The translations under genes were made by a program, and so were the position numbers. From Roseomonas aeriglobus (GTDB lineage: Bacteria > Pseudomonadota > Alphaproteobacteria > Sphingomonadales > Sphingomonadaceae): a stretch of 64,000 bases of DNA. Below, in pieces: positions 60,833 to 64,000 of this stretch (its first letter is position 1; each line of letters opens with the position of its first letter). The stretch lies in contig JAFHKN010000002.1 in NCBI GenBank assembly GCA_016937575.1, positions 1,922,001-1,986,000 on the forward strand, written 5' to 3'. The notes under the pieces are model-generated. The model was not told the DNA's origin and did not search any database. It saw nothing but the letters and a program-made list of their open reading frames with translations.

Positions 60833-60852
60833 CCTAAAACAGTCAGAGTCAA
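60824..60852 (-). promoter_or_regulatory. Candidate promoter of the GntR-ABC operon
   Basis: On the minus strand TTGACT (60852-60847) is followed after 17 nt by TCTATG (60829-60824), or after 16 nt by TTCTAT. The -35 is strong and the -10 weak. The -10 lies inside the operator, so the regulator would block it directly. Confidence 0.55.
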
Positions 60853-60951
60853 GCCGGTGGCGGCTTGCAATCGCTCGATGGCGCCGCCAGACCCAGGGGC
60901 AAGGCTCGATCCCTTGGCGATCGAGGGGGCTTGGAAACCGGGGGATGCACG

Positions 60952-63207
60952 ATGCGCCGATCACGTTTGTTATTCGCCACCTTGCTGTGCGCGGCCGCCC
61001 TGCCCGCAGCCGCACAGACCCCGCCCCCCTCCGCGCCGCTGACGATCGAGAATGTGCTCGGCAAGGACATGCCGAACGTCAAATGGGCGCGTGACGGCGA
61101 ATGGACCCGCGACGGGGCCGGGTTTCTGAAGCTGGAGGCGTCGAAGACCGTCGACGGCGGCAGGGACATCGTCCGCTACGACATCGTTACCGATGCGCGG
61201 ACCGTCTTGGTCCCCGCCGAAATGCTGGTGGCATCGAAAGGCGCGAAGCCGATCGACGTGCAGGGCTACGGCTTTTCCCCCGACGAACGGAAGCTGCTGA
61301 TCTACACCAACAGCAAGACGTTTCGCCGCACCAATGCTTTCGGCGATTACTGGGTGCTGGACTTGAACACCAAGGCTCTGCGCAAACTCGGCGGCGATGC
61401 CCCCGCGTCCAGCCTGATGTACGCGACCTTTTCCCCCGACGGCACGAACATCGCCTATGTCCGCGGCAATAACCTGTACGTGGAGCCGACCGCCGGCGGC
61501 GCTCCCCGCCAGCTGACGACCGACGGCAACACGCTGATCGTCAACGGCATCGGCGACTGGGTGTACGAAGAAGAATACGACTTGGCGAAGGCATGGAGCT
61601 GGAGCCCGGATTCGAAGCGGATCGCGTTCTGGCGGTTCGACACGTCGGGTGTCGGCACCTTCAACATGATCACCAATACCGAAGGCCAATATTCGCGCGT
61701 CATTCCGCTGCAATATCCGAAGGCCGGAACGGTCAATTCGGCAGCGACGGTCGGGACGATCGACGTCGCGACAGGGACGACGACCTGGATTCCGCTGGAG
61801 GGCGACCCCCGCCAGAACTACGTGCCGCAGATGAGCTGGACGCCGGATTCGCGCGCGCTGTTCCTCCAGCAATCCAACCGGCTGCAGAACGCGTACAAGG
61901 TCATCCTGGCCGATCCCACGACGGGCAAGAGCAATACGCTGTTCACCGAACGCGACGCCGCCTGGGTGGAGGCGAACCGCGATCCGACCTGGACCACCGA
62001 CGGCCGCGGTTTCACCTGGCTGAGCGAACGGGACGGCTGGCGGCACCTCTATGTCGGCTCGCGCGACGGCAAGGCCATGGACCTGCGCACGCCGGGCGAC
62101 TTCGACGTGATCGGCGTGCTGAATATCGACCCCAAGAGCAACTGGGTGTGGTTCACCGCGGCGCCGGGCGATCCGACACGCCGCTACCTCTACCGCGCAA
62201 CGCTGACCGGCAAGAAGCGGGTCGAGCGGGTGTCGCCGGCAGGACAGATCGGAACCCACGACTATGACATGGCGCCGGGCAGCCGATACGCGCGGCACAT
62301 CTTCTCGACCTACGACACCGCACCATCGACCGAGCTGGTCGACATGACCACCAACCGCGTCGTGCGCACGCTGGCGACCAACCAGCCGGTCACCGACTTC
62401 ATCGCATCGCGCGGGCTCGGTAAGACCGAGTTCACCCGGCTCGACATCGGCGGCGGCACCCAGCTCGACGCGTGGATCATCAAGCCCAAGGGCTTCGACC
62501 CGTCGAAGAAATATCCGCTGTTCGTCCATGTCTACGGCGAACCCTGGGGTCAGACCGTCGCCGATCGCTTCGGCGGGCGCAACGACATGTGGCACCGGAT
62601 GTTGGCGGAGCGCGGCTATATCGTCGCGAGCATTGATCCGCGCGGCACCGCGTCGCCACGCGGGCGAGCGTGGCGCAAAAGTATCTATGGGCAGGTCGGC
62701 ATTCTCGCGTCCGCCGATCTGGCGGCGGGCGTGCGCAAGCTGATCGCGACCCGCAGCTATGTCGATTCCGATCGCATCGGCGTCTGGGGCTGGAGCGGCG
62801 GCGGGTCGATGACGCTGAACGCGCTGTTCCGCTATCCCGATCTGTACAAAACCGGCATCGCCGTCGCCGCGGTGTCCGACATGACGCTCTACGACACCAT
62901 CTACCAGGAACGGTACATGGGCCTGCCCTCAGGCAACGCGAAGGGCTATCGCGACGGATCGCCGATCAATTTCGCGCAGAATCTGAGGGGCAATCTGCTG
63001 ATGATCCATGGCACCGGCGACGACAACGTCCACTACCAGAACCTGGAGCAGGTCGTCGACAAGCTGGTCGCGAACAACAAGCATTTCGATATGATGGCGT
63101 ATCCGGATCGCGCCCACGGCATCTACGAAAAGCCGGGCACGAGCCTGCATCTCTACACGCTGATGACCCGCTATCTCGAAGAGAAGCTGCCCCCCGGCCC
63201 GCGCTGA
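60952..63207 (+). CDS. S9 family peptidase, DPP-IV-type
   Basis: A 751-aa exported serine peptidase. The Sec signal ends A-A-A-Q near residue 22. An eight-bladed propeller (about 60-500) precedes the catalytic domain, whose Ser615 (G-W-S-G-G-G), Asp690/691 (G-T-G-D-D-N) and His722 (R-A-H-G) form the triad. It should remove X-Pro dipeptides or similar from peptides in the periplasm. GGGGA lies 6 nt before the ATG at 60952. Confidence 0.93.
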   Translation: MRRSRLLFATLLCAAALPAAAQTPPPSAPLTIENVLGKDMPNVKWARDGEWTRDGAGFLKLEASKTVDGGRDIVRYDIVTDARTVLVPAEMLVASKGAKPIDVQGYGFSPDERKLLIYTNSKTFRRTNAFGDYWVLDLNTKALRKLGGDAPASSLMYATFSPDGTNIAYVRGNNLYVEPTAGGAPRQLTTDGNTLIVNGIGDWVYEEEYDLAKAWSWSPDSKRIAFWRFDTSGVGTFNMITNTEGQYSRVIPLQYPKAGTVNSAATVGTIDVATGTTTWIPLEGDPRQNYVPQMSWTPDSRALFLQQSNRLQNAYKVILADPTTGKSNTLFTERDAAWVEANRDPTWTTDGRGFTWLSERDGWRHLYVGSRDGKAMDLRTPGDFDVIGVLNIDPKSNWVWFTAAPGDPTRRYLYRATLTGKKRVERVSPAGQIGTHDYDMAPGSRYARHIFSTYDTAPSTELVDMTTNRVVRTLATNQPVTDFIASRGLGKTEFTRLDIGGGTQLDAWIIKPKGFDPSKKYPLFVHVYGEPWGQTVADRFGGRNDMWHRMLAERGYIVASIDPRGTASPRGRAWRKSIYGQVGILASADLAAGVRKLIATRSYVDSDRIGVWGWSGGGSMTLNALFRYPDLYKTGIAVAAVSDMTLYDTIYQERYMGLPSGNAKGYRDGSPINFAQNLRGNLLMIHGTGDDNVHYQNLEQVVDKLVANNKHFDMMAYPDRAHGIYEKPGTSLHLYTLMTRYLEEKLPPGPR

Positions 63208-63208
63208 C

Positions 63209-64000
63209 TTAGGCGGGCAGCGCGCCGGCGGGCTGCTGGTCGGCCGGCGCGGTCAGCAGCCCTTCGCGCTTGGCGACGATCGTCGGGACCAGCATCTGCC
63301 CGGCGACGTTGACCGCAGTGCGCCCCATATCGAGGATCGGATCGATCGCCAGCAGCAGCCCTGCCCCTTCGAGTGGCAGGCCGAGCGTGGTGAGCGTCAA
63401 TGTCAGCATGACGGTCGCGCCGGTCAGCCCTGCGGTCGCCGCCGACCCCAGCACCGACACCATCACGATCAGCGCATAATCGCCCGCGTGCAGCGCCAGG
63501 CCGAAGAATTGCGCGACGAAGATCGCCGCCACGGCCGGATAGATAGCAGCGCACCCGTCCATCTTCGTCGTCGCACCTAGCGGCACGGCAAAGGCCGAAT
63601 AGGCGCGCGGCACACCCAGCGCGCGCTCGGTCAGGTCCTGTGTCACCGGCAAGGTACCGACCGACGACCGGGTGACGAAACCCAGCTGGATTGCGGGCCA
63701 TGCGCGACGGAAGAACCACAGGGGATCGACCCGATGCACGGCCAGGAGCAACGGATAGACGACCAGCAGGACGATCCCCAGCCCGACATAGACGGTCGCC
63801 GCGAACGCACCGAGCGAGGACAGCGTACTCCAGCCATAGCGGACGATCGCATCGCCGATCAGTGCGGCCGACCCGATCGGCGTCAGTGCGATCACCCAGC
63901 GGAGCAGACGGCGCAGGATCGCCAGCAGTGAGGCGTTGAACGCCAGAAACGGTTCGCCCGGTGCCCCGACGCGAACGGCCGCCGCGCCGATCGCAATCGC
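63209..64000 (-). CDS. Dicarboxylate/amino acid:cation symporter, C-terminal part
   Basis: The frame is open to the right edge, so the 5' end is missing; 263 residues are visible. They show the DAACS fold: 'WVIALTPIGSAALIGDAI' and 'ATTKMDGCAAIYPAVAAIFVAQ' (in pieces) surround the conserved serine/threonine and N-M-D-G-like motif (here 'KMDGCA'), and the last helices hold 'LAIDPILDMGRTAVNVAG', with the substrate-binding aspartate and asparagine. It probably imports C4-dicarboxylates or glutamate. It ends 1 nt after the convergent peptidase gene. Confidence 0.88.
   Translation of the reverse strand, partial: AIAIGAAAVRVGAPGEPFLAFNASLLAILRRLLRWVIALTPIGSAALIGDAIVRYGWSTLSSLGAFAATVYVGLGIVLLVVYPLLLAVHRVDPLWFFRRAWPAIQLGFVTRSSVGTLPVTQDLTERALGVPRAYSAFAVPLGATTKMDGCAAIYPAVAAIFVAQFFGLALHAGDYALIVMVSVLGSAATAGLTGATVMLTLTLTTLGLPLEGAGLLLAIDPILDMGRTAVNVAGQMLVPTIVAKREGLLTAPADQQPAGALPA

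Noticed and set aside
60970..62595. 541-residue minus-strand frame opposite the S9 peptidase
   Set aside because: Shadow frame; the plus strand has a complete serine-peptidase triad.

Overview
The window looks like chromosomal DNA of a Sphingomonas-type alphaproteobacterium. The GC content is high throughout. Genes are packed with many 1-4 nt stop/start overlaps. The set includes a complete exosortase A (XrtA) exopolysaccharide locus, TonB-dependent outer-membrane proteins, and intergenic palindromes of the 'GTCATCCCCGCGAAGGCGGGGAT' kind that are common in sphingomonads. I see no rRNA, tRNA, CRISPR array, insertion sequence, phage gene or origin. It reads as ordinary core chromosome rather than an island.

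Left edge (1-1092): the C-terminal end of a deoxyhypusine-synthase-like gene, an unusual leader with an intrinsic terminator that masks the ribosome binding site of a MAPEG membrane protein, a 61-aa protein, and a palindromic repeat.

XrtA locus (1098-18971): ten minus-strand genes read from 14040 down to 1098. In order they encode an export lipoprotein, a chain-length protein, a tyrosine autokinase, an outer-membrane protein, an ATPase, a polysaccharide deacetylase, a FemAB-like protein, a glycosyltransferase, exosortase A fused to an EpsI domain, and an asparagine-synthase-like amidotransferase. A second group flanks it: a PLP decarboxylase and an acyl-CoA ligase/dehydrogenase-type AMP ligase on the minus strand, and an acyl carrier protein with hydrolases 2 and 1 on the plus strand. 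A 51-aa single-span membrane protein sits between the two blocks. Together these should build, modify and export a surface polysaccharide and process PEP-CTERM proteins in the inner membrane. No PEP-CTERM substrate is encoded here.

Middle (19168-48628): housekeeping and accessory genes. These include thioredoxin reductase, a PaaG-like hydratase, a TPR protein, a chloroperoxidase-like hydrolase, MFS-cysK, a SleB hydrolase, a MerR regulator with an acyl-CoA dehydrogenase, hisI with a lipoprotein, a family 2 glycosyltransferase, a Rho-N-like small protein, purF-SDR, and a photolyase / cyclopropane synthase / serine hydrolase group. They continue with a membrane glycosyltransferase, a CDP-alcohol transferase, an Hsp70-like protein, a pectinesterase, a DUF2147 protein, an M28 peptidase, and an RNase HI-like protein overlapping an FAD oxidoreductase.

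Right part (48856-64000): an OmpR/EnvZ-type two-component pair; a beta-carbonic anhydrase / SulP transporter / second beta-carbonic anhydrase operon that suggests bicarbonate handling, with an intrinsic terminator inside it; an HTTM-like membrane protein with a partner; a TonB-dependent receptor with a near-consensus promoter; a YtrA-type GntR regulator with an ABC transporter and a perfect palindromic operator; a DPP-IV-type S9 peptidase; and a dicarboxylate symporter cut by the right edge.

The most interesting points are the MAPEG leader, the carbonic anhydrase-SulP operon with its internal terminator, the palindromic repeat translated as the C-terminus of the XrtA glycosyltransferase, the GntR operator, and the unannotated 51-aa protein in the XrtA locus. 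Nothing in the window is clearly a wholly new system.
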